DNA of 9,464 nt from Caldifarciminota bacterium (GTDB taxonomy: Bacteria; Hydrothermota; Tepidihabitantia; Tepidihabitantales; Tepidihabitantaceae), in assembly GCA_903908785.1 (NCBI GenBank), contig CAIVTL010000607.1:1-9464 (forward strand), in the 5' to 3' direction. Shown piece after piece: positions 1 to 7,691 of the stretch. A program made the position numbers and the translations under genes. The first letter of the stretch is position 1; every line of letters starts with the position of its first letter. Under the pieces are notes generated by a model. That model had not been told where the DNA came from, ran no database searches, and worked only from the letters and a program-made list of their open reading frames with translations.

Positions 1-270
1 CTGCATCTCTGTGTGCTCTGTAGTTCTATCTCGAATTTCGGGCGCCCACTCGCGTGCCGGGACAGAACCTGCCCGTCGCGACTGCCGCAACCGCGCCATC
101 TCCCCGACGCGGTCGGTGAAGTGGCTTGCCTCACGACTCGAGTCTTGGGGCTCGGACACAACCCATTGAACGTCACATACCCTTCGAGTACAACCAGTTG
201 GGGCATGCCGGTCTTTGGTTCCGACATCAAACGTCAAGCCGGAGAGTGATGTATCCCGGGTTCTATTCCG
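1..270. other. Left-edge spacer, no supported gene
   Basis: Two minus-strand frames stay open to the window edge, but neither shows a recognisable domain or a ribosome binding site. The first 30 bases (CTCTGTGTGCTCTGTAGTTC and following) and the nearby TCTCGAATTTCGG look like the low-complexity interspersed sequence common in intergenic DNA of such genomes. I therefore read this as spacer. A gene running in from the left on the minus strand cannot be fully excluded. Confidence 0.45.
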
Positions 271-348
271 CTACGGCTGCACGACCAGCCCCCGCTTGGC
301 GGTGAAGCCGTCGGCCTCAACTCTCAGGATGCATAGACCCTTTAGGTC
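271..348 (-). pseudogene. Decayed T9SS sorting-domain tail behind the surface-protein gene
   Basis: Directly after the TAA stop of the large gene, in the same reading frame, come two codons, a TAG stop, then an open stretch reading DLKGLCILR and VEADGFTAKRGLVVQP, ended by TAG at 273-271. It aligns without gaps to the last 23 residues of the intact gene (AGVYLARLS through KLVVQR), sharing G, R, A, D, T and LVVQ at matching positions. It also resembles the relic at 9170-9243 (GFTA followed by LVV). There is no start codon and no upstream domain, so it is the 3' remnant of a second sorting-domain gene or a diverged duplicate of the end of this one. It would be translated only by reading through two stops. 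Confidence 0.6.
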
Positions 349-357
349 CTATCTGTC

Positions 358-3300
358 TTATCTCTGCACCACAAGCTTCTGGGTGACGGTGCAGTCATCC
401 GCGCTCAGGCGAGCAAGATAGACGCCGGCGCTCAGGTGCCTCAGGTCGAGGCTCACCGCGCCCTTGCGCCCGGCAAGCAGCGACTGCGACAGCACGCTGC
501 GGCCGGCCACGTCGAAAACGGAAAGCCGGAGTGCCCCAGTGCCCGAGTACTCCAGTGCTCGAGTGAAGGACACGGTCGCGAGGCCGGACGCGACCGGGTT
601 CGGGGCAATCGCCAGTTGCCAGTCGCCTGTCGCCGACGGCTCCGCCGCGACCCCGTCGCGCTCCGACCGCGGCAGTGTGGCCTCGTAGTACAGCACGTAG
701 CGCCAGAACTCGATGGTCTTGTTGCCTTTGAGCGCGAAGAACGCGCCGTTGCCGAAGTTCGTGATGTCGCCGCCGGCCTTGACCTTTTTCCGCCGGTGGC
801 TGCTGCCGAACGCAGGCATCGTGTCCATCTGCTGCCAGGAGTCGGATTGAATTCGATAGCGCCAGAACTCCTGGGTGTTGCCGCCTTTGAGCGCGTAAAG
901 CGCGCCTCCATAGCATGCGCCGCTGCCGCCGTCCTTGGACTTCTTGCGGCCGTTGGCGCCCGGAATCGGCATGCCCTGCCGCGCCGGGGTACGAAACCAG
1001 GTGTCGCCGCCGGTGTCGAATGCGTGGAGTTCGTGGTATTTCGCCTTGTGGGCGAACACGGTGTGCGCGCCGTCAAAGGCCAGCCAGGAACCTTTGTCCC
1101 ACTTCACGTTGGCGCCCACCGGCGCGTCCGGCAGCGCCCGCCAGGAATCGCCGGCCGGTATGTACTTCCAGAACTCGTTCTTGTATCCCTTGAGCAGGTA
1201 CACGCAACCGTTGGCGGCATACGCGAGGTCAGTGCCGCCCTTGACCCTCTTGTTGCTCGGGCCGAGCGGCACGGCGGCGCGCTGCTGCCAGGAGTCGCGG
1301 GCCGCGTCGTACATCCAGAAGCCCTGCGTGTTGTTGCCCTTGGTCGCGTAGAGGTGGCCGTTGCCGTCCGAACACCCGGCCGCGCCTTTGTACGGCTGTT
1401 TCTGTTCCACGCCCGGGGGCAATGGCGCCAGCGTGGCCCAGGCGGTCGTGTACGGGTTGTAGGCGTAGAAGTCAGCCCGCTTGTTGCCCTTGGCCACGTA
1501 CAGGCGGCTCGCGCCGGGGTCGGCGGCGACCCAGCCGCCGTCCTTCACTGCCTTGCCGGACGGCGCCAGCGGCACGTTGTCGACCTCCACCCAGCCCGAC
1601 GGCCAGTGCTGGCCGGCCGCTACCCGGAACCCGCCGTCCCGGAAATCGTTCGCCGGCTGGGGGTCGCCCGCGGCAGACGCGGAGCAGCGCGCGGTCCAGT
1701 CGCCGGTCGCTCCGCCGACGTTGTAGCCGAGGAAGCCGAGCGCAGTGTCCGCGCCCGGGACCAAACCGGCCACGTCCGCGAACTGCCGGTAAACCTCGGC
1801 CCCGCCCGGGTTGCGGAGTACGAACCAGCAGCGGAACGAGGCCGGGGCGCTGCCATAGTTGTGCAGCCGCGCGCCCGGCGAGACCGTGCTGCCGGTGTCG
1901 TAGACCCCGACCGGGGCGGTAATCATGTCAACTCCGACGTCCGGCGCTCCGACCGCGAAGGCCGCGCCGAGCGTGTCGTTGACCGGGTTTTCGTCCCCGG
2001 CCGTCCGGACCGAGCAACGCGCGCGGAATGAGCCCGGAACCGCGGTCCAGTCCGGGAACTGGACCACGGTGTCAAGCCCGGGCGGCAATCCGCCGGCCAG
2101 CGTTTCGGTCTGCCGGTACTCCGGGCTCGCGTCAATCGTGAAGGTCACGGCGGTCAGCCCGCGCCGGTTGCCTTCGTTGCGGAACCGCGCCTGCGGTGCG
2201 ACCGACCCGGGCGGAATCGCGCCGGCCGGCGCCACGACCGCGACCGCGCGCAGGTCGGTCACGCCCACGAACGCCGAGCCGGTCGACTTGTCGTTGGCCG
2301 CCTTCATGTCCGCGGCAAGAGCGGTCGAGCAGCTCACCGCGATGCTGCCGCGCGGCAGCGCGGTCCACATCGGGAATAGCATGTAGTACGCGGTCCCGGC
2401 CGCGTGACCAATCACCTGTGTGCTCTCGGAATAGCCGGAGCCAATCTTCATCTTCACCCAGTACGTCGCCGGGCCGGTGCTCCAGTTGTAGACCGAACAG
2501 GCCGGGGTCACGACCGCGCCTGAATCCACCGCGCCCGAAGGCGCCAGCAGGGAAATCGCGCCGACATCGCGCACGTTCACCATCACCGTGCCGGTCATTC
2601 TATCATTGGATGTCTTCAGGTCCGCGGCGAGCGCGGTCGAGCAGCTTACCGACACACTGCCGCGCGGGCGCGCGGTCCAGCCCGGAAAGGTCGCGTAGCG
2701 CGCGGTCCCGGCCGCATGGCTGCTCACCTGCGTACTTTCGGTATAGCCGGAGCCAATCTTCATCCTAACCCAATACGTCGCGGCCGACGTCCCCCAGTTG
2801 TAGACCGAACAGGCCGGCGTCACGACCGCGCCTGAATCCACCGCGCCCGAAGGCGCCAGCAGGGAAACCGTACCGACGTCGCGCACGCCGACCAGGACTG
2901 AGCCGGTCAGCTTGTCGTTGGAAACCTTGAGGTCCGCGGCGAGCGCAGTCGAGCAACTCACCGTGATGCTGCCGCGTGGCAGCGCGGTCCAGTTCGGGAA
3001 GGTCGCGTAGCGCGCGGTCCCGGCCGCGTGGCTCGACACCTGCGTGCTTTCCGAATAGCCGGCGCCGATTCTCATCTTCACCCAATACGTCGCCGCGGCG
3101 CTGCCATAGTTGTAGGTCGAGCAGGCCGGGGTTACAACCGCACCCGAATCCACCGTGCCCGAAGGTGCCGGCAGAGAAATCGTACCCACATCGCGCACGG
3201 CTACCAGGACCGAACCGGTCAGCTTGTCGTTGGCGGTCTTCATGTCCGCGGCAAGCGCGGTTGAGCAGCTCACCGCGATACTGCCGCGCGGCAGCGCGGT

Positions 3301-4971
3301 CCAGTTCGGGAAGGTCACGTAGCGCGCCGTCCCGGCCGAGTGGCTGCTCACTTGCGTGCTTTCGGTATAGCCGGTGCCAATCTTCATCTTCACCCAGTAC
3401 GTTGCCGCGCCGGTGCCCCAGTTACGGACCGAACAGGCAGGGGTCACAACCGCGCCTGAATCCACCGTGCCCGACGGCGCCAGCAGGGAAATCGTGCCGA
3501 CGTCGCGCACGCCGACCGTGACCGTGCCGGTCTGTTTGTCGTTCGCCGGGGTGCCATCCCCGCTCAACTCGGTCGAACAGGTGACGGCCAGAGTCCCACG
3601 CGGCAGGGCGGTCCAGCTCGCAAACGTAACGTAGACCGCTGCCCCCGGCGCGTGTCCCGACACCTGTGCGGTCTGGTTGTACAGGCTGCCGATTCTCATA
3701 CGCACGTTGTAGGTCTCGGTCGTGCTCCCGTAGTTGTAGACCGAGCAGGCCGGCGTGACCGACGCGCCCGAATCCATGGTGCCGGTCGGCGCGAGCAGCC
3801 GCGTGCAGCCGACGTCGCCACCGGCCGGGGTCCTGCCCCGCCGGAAGAACACGTCCGGGTAGCTCTCACTGTAGCGGCCGTCGGTCCAGACCACGCCCAG
3901 CGAATCGGCCCCGGTGAGGGCAAGGGTCGCGCGTTGCGAAGTGTAGGAAGCGTTGGTCAGCCGCGTCGCCGCGCTCCACGTGACCCCGAGGTCGGTCGAG
4001 AACCGGTACGATATCTCGTAGTTGCCGTAGGAATCGTCGTCGTACACCGCGTGCAGGATATTGGACGGCGTCACCAGCAGGCAGGGCGCCTCCTGGTTAC
4101 CGGTCCCGGCGCCGAGGTCGGCCGCAGTCTGCCACGTTGCGCCTGCGTCGGTCGAACGCCGCAGCCGCACGTCGTTCGTACCCGAGCCGTTGTCGTACCA
4201 CGCGACCCAGGCGTTGGTGCCGCGCAGGGCCAGCGAGCTGATGTCGGCCAGTGTCCCGCGGTTCTCGATGAACACGGCGTTGCCCCAGGTCGCGCCCCCG
4301 TCGGTCGAGCGCTTCATATAGATGTCCCAGGCCGAGCCCGAGCCGACCGAGTACGAGACGAGCACGATTGGGCCGGCCGCGGTCACCGCCCCGGTCGCGG
4401 CGCCGGTCGCGATGGTCACGGGGGATGCGCCCCATGACGCGCCGTTGTCGGTCGAACGCCGGTAGTAAAGCACGGACCCGCCGTCGTCCCAGACGAGATG
4501 CACGGTGTCGCCGGAGAATGCCAGCGACGGTACCTCGTTCAGGGTCCCGGCCGCCGTGATGGTAGTGGTGGCGTCCCACGTGGTCCCGCTGTTGGTCGAG
4601 CGACGGTAGAGAATCCGTGACGCGCCGCTCATCACGTCCAGGTCGAACCACGCGGTGTGCACTGTGGCCCCGCGCAGGGCAATGCAACCGAACTCGGCCA
4701 GATTCCAAGAGGTACCGGCGGAAAGCTGGACCGCGCTTGACCAGGTCTGGCCGCGGTCGGTGGACCGGCGGTAGTAGACGATTGCACTGAACGATCCGGC
4801 CTCGTGGTACACGACATGGACCGTGTCGCCCCGCATCGCCACCGCCCGCGCGTTGCCGGCGGTAGTGGCGTCCACCGCCGACACGTTCGTGGTAACCCGC
4901 GACTCGGCCTCCCACTGGCCGAACGCCGCGGCCGTAATCAGCGCCCCGAGTAGAACGAATCTCAGCTTCAT
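358..4971 (-). CDS. Large secreted Asp-box/CARDB/Kelch protein with T9SS type A sorting domain
   Basis: This 1537-residue protein is predicted to be exported and anchored or released at the cell surface by a type IX-like system; its ligand is unknown. Residues 1-18 are a signal peptide (KLR followed by FVLLGALITAAAFG). Six Asp boxes of the S-T-D-x-G-x-T-W type lie near residues 70, 125, 173, 222, 273 and 325, as in a BNR/sialidase-like propeller; I see no sialidase catalytic set. Residues 386-905 are five 104-residue CARDB-like Ig repeats, each starting near DVG and carrying two cysteines (PACS and the S/T-C-S-T motif), so disulfides are likely. Two diverged copies follow (906-1010 and about 1011-1120), both lacking the first cysteine. 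Residues about 1131-1430 form six Kelch-like blades (LYALKG...EFWRY...DSW). Residues 1449-1537 are the sorting domain, with APNPV, VFDVAGR, LSAGVYLARL and a terminal KLVVQR. The start is supported by GGAGG 5 nt upstream. Domain calls are by motif; the overall role (adhesion or envelope structure) is inference. Confidence 0.93.
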   Translation of the reverse strand: MKLRFVLLGALITAAAFGQWEAESRVTTNVSAVDATTAGNARAVAMRGDTVHVVYHEAGSFSAIVYYRRSTDRGQTWSSAVQLSAGTSWNLAEFGCIALRGATVHTAWFDLDVMSGASRILYRRSTNSGTTWDATTTITAAGTLNEVPSLAFSGDTVHLVWDDGGSVLYYRRSTDNGASWGASPVTIATGAATGAVTAAGPIVLVSYSVGSGSAWDIYMKRSTDGGATWGNAVFIENRGTLADISSLALRGTNAWVAWYDNGSGTNDVRLRRSTDAGATWQTAADLGAGTGNQEAPCLLVTPSNILHAVYDDDSYGNYEISYRFSTDLGVTWSAATRLTNASYTSQRATLALTGADSLGVVWTDGRYSESYPDVFFRRGRTPAGGDVGCTRLLAPTGTMDSGASVTPACSVYNYGSTTETYNVRMRIGSLYNQTAQVSGHAPGAAVYVTFASWTALPRGTLAVTCSTELSGDGTPANDKQTGTVTVGVRDVGTISLLAPSGTVDSGAVVTPACSVRNWGTGAATYWVKMKIGTGYTESTQVSSHSAGTARYVTFPNWTALPRGSIAVSCSTALAADMKTANDKLTGSVLVAVRDVGTISLPAPSGTVDSGAVVTPACSTYNYGSAAATYWVKMRIGAGYSESTQVSSHAAGTARYATFPNWTALPRGSITVSCSTALAADLKVSNDKLTGSVLVGVRDVGTVSLLAPSGAVDSGAVVTPACSVYNWGTSAATYWVRMKIGSGYTESTQVSSHAAGTARYATFPGWTARPRGSVSVSCSTALAADLKTSNDRMTGTVMVNVRDVGAISLLAPSGAVDSGAVVTPACSVYNWSTGPATYWVKMKIGSGYSESTQVIGHAAGTAYYMLFPMWTALPRGSIAVSCSTALAADMKAANDKSTGSAFVGVTDLRAVAVVAPAGAIPPGSVAPQARFRNEGNRRGLTAVTFTIDASPEYRQTETLAGGLPPGLDTVVQFPDWTAVPGSFRARCSVRTAGDENPVNDTLGAAFAVGAPDVGVDMITAPVGVYDTGSTVSPGARLHNYGSAPASFRCWFVLRNPGGAEVYRQFADVAGLVPGADTALGFLGYNVGGATGDWTARCSASAAGDPQPANDFRDGGFRVAAGQHWPSGWVEVDNVPLAPSGKAVKDGGWVAADPGASRLYVAKGNKRADFYAYNPYTTAWATLAPLPPGVEQKQPYKGAAGCSDGNGHLYATKGNNTQGFWMYDAARDSWQQRAAVPLGPSNKRVKGGTDLAYAANGCVYLLKGYKNEFWKYIPAGDSWRALPDAPVGANVKWDKGSWLAFDGAHTVFAHKAKYHELHAFDTGGDTWFRTPARQGMPIPGANGRKKSKDGGSGACYGGALYALKGGNTQEFWRYRIQSDSWQQMDTMPAFGSSHRRKKVKAGGDITNFGNGAFFALKGNKTIEFWRYVLYYEATLPRSERDGVAAEPSATGDWQLAIAPNPVASGLATVSFTRALEYSGTGALRLSVFDVAGRSVLSQSLLAGRKGAVSLDLRHLSAGVYLARLSADDCTVTQKLVVQR
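2263..3822 (-). repeat. Five tandem 312-bp coding repeats (CARDB-like units)
   Basis: The junction hexamer GCGCAC or its variant begins at 3817, 3505, 3193, 2881, 2569 and 2257 on the plus strand, an exact 312-bp step each time. This is five 104-residue units (residues 386-905 of the surface protein) without any insertion or deletion. Units 2-5 are very similar in DNA as well as protein; unit 1 is more diverged. The exact register points to recent tandem duplication or gene conversion. Two further units downstream in the protein have drifted in sequence, and the sixth is 105 residues long. Confidence 0.9.
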
Positions 4972-4976
4972 GTCTG

Positions 4977-4981
4977 CCTCC
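4977..4981 (-). promoter_or_regulatory. Shine-Dalgarno site of the surface-protein gene
   Basis: GGAGG on the minus strand lies 5 nt before the ATG at 4971-4969. It fixes the start of the 1537-residue protein. It is one of only two strong ribosome binding sites in the window. Confidence 0.8.
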
Positions 4982-5008
4982 GCAATAAGAAGGGTATGGT
5001 TTCGCTGC

Positions 5009-5048
5009 CGTCAGGAACCGGTTGCCATTCGGATGCAGCCCGGTGACG
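5009..5048 (-). other. Possible hairpin in the 5' leader of the surface-protein mRNA
   Basis: Read on the minus strand, CGTCA (5048-5044) can pair with TGACG (5013-5009), and the adjacent CCGG (5043-5040) with CCGG (5021-5018). This leaves a 4-nt bulge and an 18-nt loop. It would occupy the first half of the predicted leader, well clear of the ribosome binding site. It does not match any riboswitch class I know and may be chance in GC-rich DNA. Confidence 0.25.
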
Positions 5049-5055
5049 TCGTGAC

Positions 5056-5083
5056 AGTATAGCTGCCTGCCAATGCCGGTCAA
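5056..5083 (-). promoter_or_regulatory. Sigma70-type promoter of the surface-protein gene
   Basis: On the minus strand, TTGACC (5083-5078) is followed after 16 nt by TATACT (5061-5056), close to the TTGACA/TATAAT consensus. Transcription would start near 5049, leaving a leader of about 75-80 nt before the ATG. The site lies in the 136-nt gap after the CofE-like gene, so the large gene can be transcribed on its own. The assignment is by consensus match only. Confidence 0.6.
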
Positions 5084-5107
5084 CGAAGCGACCGGCGCTG
5101 CCCGGGC

Positions 5108-5794
5108 TCAAACCTCGGGCCGGAGAATGATGATTGGCGTCAATTCGTTGCCCTGGCCGGCGGGATTGTCGCGCATCGCCTCCTGCACCAACTTCACGTC
5201 AAGGCCTTCGGGAACGCCGACAACCGCGCAGCCGAAGATATCATTCGCGTCAACTATCGCCACCGGGAAACCGAGTTCTCTCGAAAGCATCTGCGCGGTC
5301 CCGTCCGGGTCTTTCGGTCCCTTGATAACGCACTCGTAGAATTCCTTCACGCCCGAGGTATGGGCCGCGTCAATCATCGCCGCCTGCTTCCCTGCGACCC
5401 GGTAGAAGTCGCCGCTTCTCCCCCGCAGTTTGCCCCACGCACCCGCGATTGCCGCCCGGATAATCCTCGGCGCGCCGACTTCGTCTATCGCGCACTGCAT
5501 GGACCAGGGACTGCGCAGCCCGATGCCGTACGGCACCTTCTTGACGAACCGCCAGAGCACGCTCGCCCAGAACCCAGTCTTGATTCGCGATATCGGAATC
5601 GCCCGGCCCTGCATCACTGCCACCGGGCTCTCGGCAATCGTGATGATGTCCCCCGGCCGCGCCGCTGCCAGCGCGTAGCGCTTGACGGTCTCGACCAGCG
5701 GGTCGGTCTCCAGCAACACGTGGGTCTTCACGGGAACACGCCGGACTTTCCGGCCGCAAGCCTCAATGACCGGCGGCTTTTCTTTCTTAGCCAT
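5108..5794 (-). CDS. F420-0:gamma-glutamyl ligase (CofE) family protein
   Basis: This 228-residue protein resembles the F420_ligase family (PF01996/COG1478), whose archaeal member CofE adds glutamate to coenzyme F420-0 using GTP. The resemblance includes an early GDIITIAESPVAVMQGR segment (compare the family's GD-(I/V)-(I/V)-x-I-A-(E/H)-K), a central region with GDFYRVAGKQAAMIDAAH, and a late VAIVDANDIFG followed by GCAVVG. It is slightly shorter than archaeal CofE (about 250 residues). No other F420 biosynthesis gene is visible, and many bacteria without F420 carry such homologues, so the substrate may be another acidic cofactor or peptide; that is inference. The ATG at 5794-5792 is the natural start and is followed by a lysine-rich MAKKEKPP. 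No Shine-Dalgarno site precedes it. It lies 136 nt upstream of the surface-protein gene in the same direction, but that gene has its own promoter. Confidence 0.8.
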   Translation of the reverse strand: MAKKEKPPVIEACGRKVRRVPVKTHVLLETDPLVETVKRYALAAARPGDIITIAESPVAVMQGRAIPISRIKTGFWASVLWRFVKKVPYGIGLRSPWSMQCAIDEVGAPRIIRAAIAGAWGKLRGRSGDFYRVAGKQAAMIDAAHTSGVKEFYECVIKGPKDPDGTAQMLSRELGFPVAIVDANDIFGCAVVGVPEGLDVKLVQEAMRDNPAGQGNELTPIIILRPEV

Positions 5795-5800
5795 GCGTCC

Positions 5801-5828
5801 AATCTAGCAACAACCACGACGAAATCAA
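5801..5828 (-). promoter_or_regulatory. Candidate promoter of the CofE-like gene (leaderless)
   Basis: On the minus strand, TTGATT (5828-5823) and TAGATT (5806-5801) are 16 nt apart. The -10 ends 6 nt before the ATG, so transcription would begin at or next to the A of the start codon. That agrees with the absence of a Shine-Dalgarno site. Both hexamers are imperfect, so the call is moderate at best. Confidence 0.35.
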
Positions 5829-5890
5829 CAGCGCGAGTGCGACGCAGGAACTGACACGGGAGGCCATAGTCCATCCGCAGGCCAACGGTG

Positions 5891-6009
5891 AAGTACAAAG
5901 GACAAAGGACTAAGGACAAAGCAAGTGAAAAGGGGAAATGACAGAGTCGGACTTTGTACTTTGTCCTTGGGCCTTGCTTTGTCCCTTGTCCTTACTACTT
6001 TGTCCTTAG
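5891..6009. repeat. Heptamer repeats in inverted orientation in the divergent spacer
   Basis: The left block (5895-5924) reads AAAGGAC, AAAGGAC, TAAGGAC, AAAGCAA in strict 7-nt steps. The right block (about 5951-6009) is built from the complement, with repeated CTTTGTC and GTCCTT units. The blocks share a perfect 12-bp inverted match: GGACAAAGCAAG at 5914-5925 pairs with CTTGCTTTGTCC at 5973-5984, leaving a 47-nt loop. The element lies between the -35 sites proposed for the CofE-like gene and murJ. It resembles the heptanucleotide short tandem repeats described in cyanobacterial spacers; its function is unknown. Confidence 0.7.
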
Positions 6010-6025
6010 GCTGCATCCGCGCCTC

Positions 6026-6053
6026 TTTACTTGGAACCGGGTGAGCCTATCAT
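6026..6053 (+). promoter_or_regulatory. Candidate murJ promoter (near-leaderless)
   Basis: TTTACT (6026-6031) and TATCAT (6048-6053) are 16 nt apart. The -10 is a 5/6 match to TATAAT and ends 8 nt before the ATG, putting the transcription start about 2 nt upstream of the codon. No properly spaced Shine-Dalgarno site is present: the nearest purine run, GGGTGAG at 6039-6045, is 16 nt away. Confidence 0.35.
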
Positions 6054-6061
6054 TCTCATCG

Positions 6062-7681
6062 ATGAACGAATCCCCGGCAAACGACACCCACAACAAGTCG
6101 CGCTTTACCCGCCGCGTCGGCGTGTTCAGCGTCGGGACGCTTTTGTCCCGGATTCTCGGCGTGGCCCGCGAGTCGGTGTTCGCGTACCTGTTCGGCGCCG
6201 GGTTTGCGACCGACGCCTTCAACGTAGCGTTCCGCATCCCCAACGTGCTCCGCGACCTGTTTGCGGAGAGCGCGCTCTCTGCCGCCTTTGTTCCGACTTT
6301 CGTCAAGAGCCTGCACGGCGACGACCGCCGCCAGACCTGGGCCTTCGCGTCGAACATGCTCAACACCATCGTGCTCGTTACCGGCGCGCTCTCGGTCCTG
6401 GGCATCATCTTCACGCCGTGGATTGTAAAGGTCATCGCGCTCGGGTTCGCCGACGAACCGGCCAAGCTGCATCTGACCATGACCCTCACCCGCATCATGT
6501 TCCCCTTCCTCTTGTTCGTGGCGGTCGCGGCGTGGGCCATGGGCATCCTGAACGCCGGCGGTTCCTTCTTCGTCCCGGCGGTCGCGCCGGCCGCGTTCAA
6601 TGTCTTCTCGGCGCTTGTCCCGTTGGCCGCGTACGGTTTCCTGAAGACCCGCGGCATTGACCCGATACTGGGCATGGCCTGGGGCGTCACCGTCGGCGCG
6701 GTGGCCCAGTACCTGATTCAGGTGCCGAGCCTGCGGAAGCAGGGATTCCGCTGGACCCCGGTCATTGACCTCCGCTCGCCGGAACTGCGGCAGGTCTTCC
6801 GGCGCTGGCTGCCGATGATTCTCGGGTTCGCGACGTGGCAGATAAACTTCCTTATCAATACGTTCCTGCTGACCTTCCTGCCCCAGGGCTCGGTCACGTG
6901 GGTCAACTATGCATACCGGATTCAGCATCTGCCCGCGGGTCTGTTCGGCGCGGCCATCGGCTCGGTCGCGATTGCCGAATTCTCGCACCAACTCGCGCAG
7001 GCCGACACGTCGCAGCTTAGAAGCCGGTTCCGCCACTCGATGGGGCTGGTTTCGGTCCTTACGCTGCCGGCCGCGATTCTGCTGATTGCGCTCGCCGTCC
7101 CGGTCACGCGCCTCATCTACCAGCACGGCCGGTTCACCCCGCACGACACGATGCTTACCGCCCAGGCGCTGGCGCTCTACTGCACCGGCATCTGGGCCGC
7201 GGCCGCCACCCGCAACACCGCCGCCGGCTTCTACTCATCCGGCGACACGCGCACGCCGGCCTTTGTCGCCATCGGCGTGGTCGGCAGCAACATCGTCATC
7301 AACCTCATCCTGATGCGCGTCATCGGTTTCCTCTCCTTCCCGCTGGCTGCGTCGTTCACCCAGCTTGCCAACTTCGCGATTCTCTTTCACATCCTGCGCC
7401 GCCGCACCGGCGGACTTGAAGGCCGCTACCTCGCCGGCATAACGCTGCGCACCCTTGCCGCCGCCCTGGTGGCCGGCGCGATTGCGTTCGGCATTGCCCG
7501 TGGCATCGAACACTTCCTGCCGACGCGCAGGATTCTGCACCAGGCGCTGCAGGTGTTCACTGCCGGCGGAATCGGCGTGCTGGCCTACTACGGCCTTGCC
7601 TCGCTGTTCCGCGTCACCGAAGTGAAACAGGCGGCGCGCGACTTCCTCGGCCCGCTCTTCCGCCGCCTCCGGGCATCTTGA
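6062..7681 (+). CDS. murJ: MurJ (MviN) lipid II flippase
   Basis: This 539-residue integral membrane protein of the MOP exporter superfamily flips the peptidoglycan precursor lipid II across the inner membrane. The N terminus carries the family signature TLLSRILGVARE, FGAGFATDAFNVAFRIPN, LRDLFAESALSAAFVP. By comparison with E. coli MurJ, the essential residues R18, R24, D39, R52 and R270 correspond to R30, R36, D51, R64 and R286. E. coli E273 corresponds to H289 (YRIQHLPAG), a position where other MurJ proteins have Q. Many hydrophobic helices follow, in line with the usual 14, and the length is slightly above the common 510-530. The frame stays open upstream to an ATG at 5954, but that stretch is repeat-derived spacer; ATG 6062 leaves a normal short cytoplasmic tail before the first helix. 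GTG 6041 is an in-frame alternative. It implies a peptidoglycan-making bacterium. Confidence 0.95.
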   Translation: MNESPANDTHNKSRFTRRVGVFSVGTLLSRILGVARESVFAYLFGAGFATDAFNVAFRIPNVLRDLFAESALSAAFVPTFVKSLHGDDRRQTWAFASNMLNTIVLVTGALSVLGIIFTPWIVKVIALGFADEPAKLHLTMTLTRIMFPFLLFVAVAAWAMGILNAGGSFFVPAVAPAAFNVFSALVPLAAYGFLKTRGIDPILGMAWGVTVGAVAQYLIQVPSLRKQGFRWTPVIDLRSPELRQVFRRWLPMILGFATWQINFLINTFLLTFLPQGSVTWVNYAYRIQHLPAGLFGAAIGSVAIAEFSHQLAQADTSQLRSRFRHSMGLVSVLTLPAAILLIALAVPVTRLIYQHGRFTPHDTMLTAQALALYCTGIWAAAATRNTAAGFYSSGDTRTPAFVAIGVVGSNIVINLILMRVIGFLSFPLAASFTQLANFAILFHILRRRTGGLEGRYLAGITLRTLAAALVAGAIAFGIARGIEHFLPTRRILHQALQVFTAGGIGVLAYYGLASLFRVTEVKQAARDFLGPLFRRLRAS

Positions 7682-7691
7682 CTTTGGATAT

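Noticed and set aside
1..227. Minus-strand open frame from ATG 227-225 running off the left edge (about 75 codons, beginning MSEPKTGMPQLVV)
   Set aside because: No ribosome binding site and no recognised domain, a second minus frame is equally open, and the far end reads through low-complexity spacer sequence.
436..2031. 531-codon plus-strand open frame opposite the surface-protein gene
   Set aside because: It is antisense to a gene with clear domains; its Arg/Ala/Pro/Val-rich translation is typical of the complement of GC-rich coding DNA.
2263..3822. Regular repeats that might suggest a CRISPR array
   Set aside because: The period is 312 bp with conserved coding across the whole unit; there are no short repeats alternating with unique spacers.
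4097..5083. 328-codon minus-strand open frame over the start of the surface-protein gene
   Set aside because: It is out of frame with the Asp-box repeats and rich in Arg/Gly, and the overlapping frame has the signal peptide and Shine-Dalgarno site.
5954..6061. 36-codon upstream extension of murJ
   Set aside because: The extension is translated heptamer repeat and spacer; the family signature begins just after ATG 6062, and a -10 hexamer lies inside the extension.
6056..7144. 362-codon minus-strand open frame opposite murJ
   Set aside because: murJ is unmistakable; the antisense product is highly charged without any domain.
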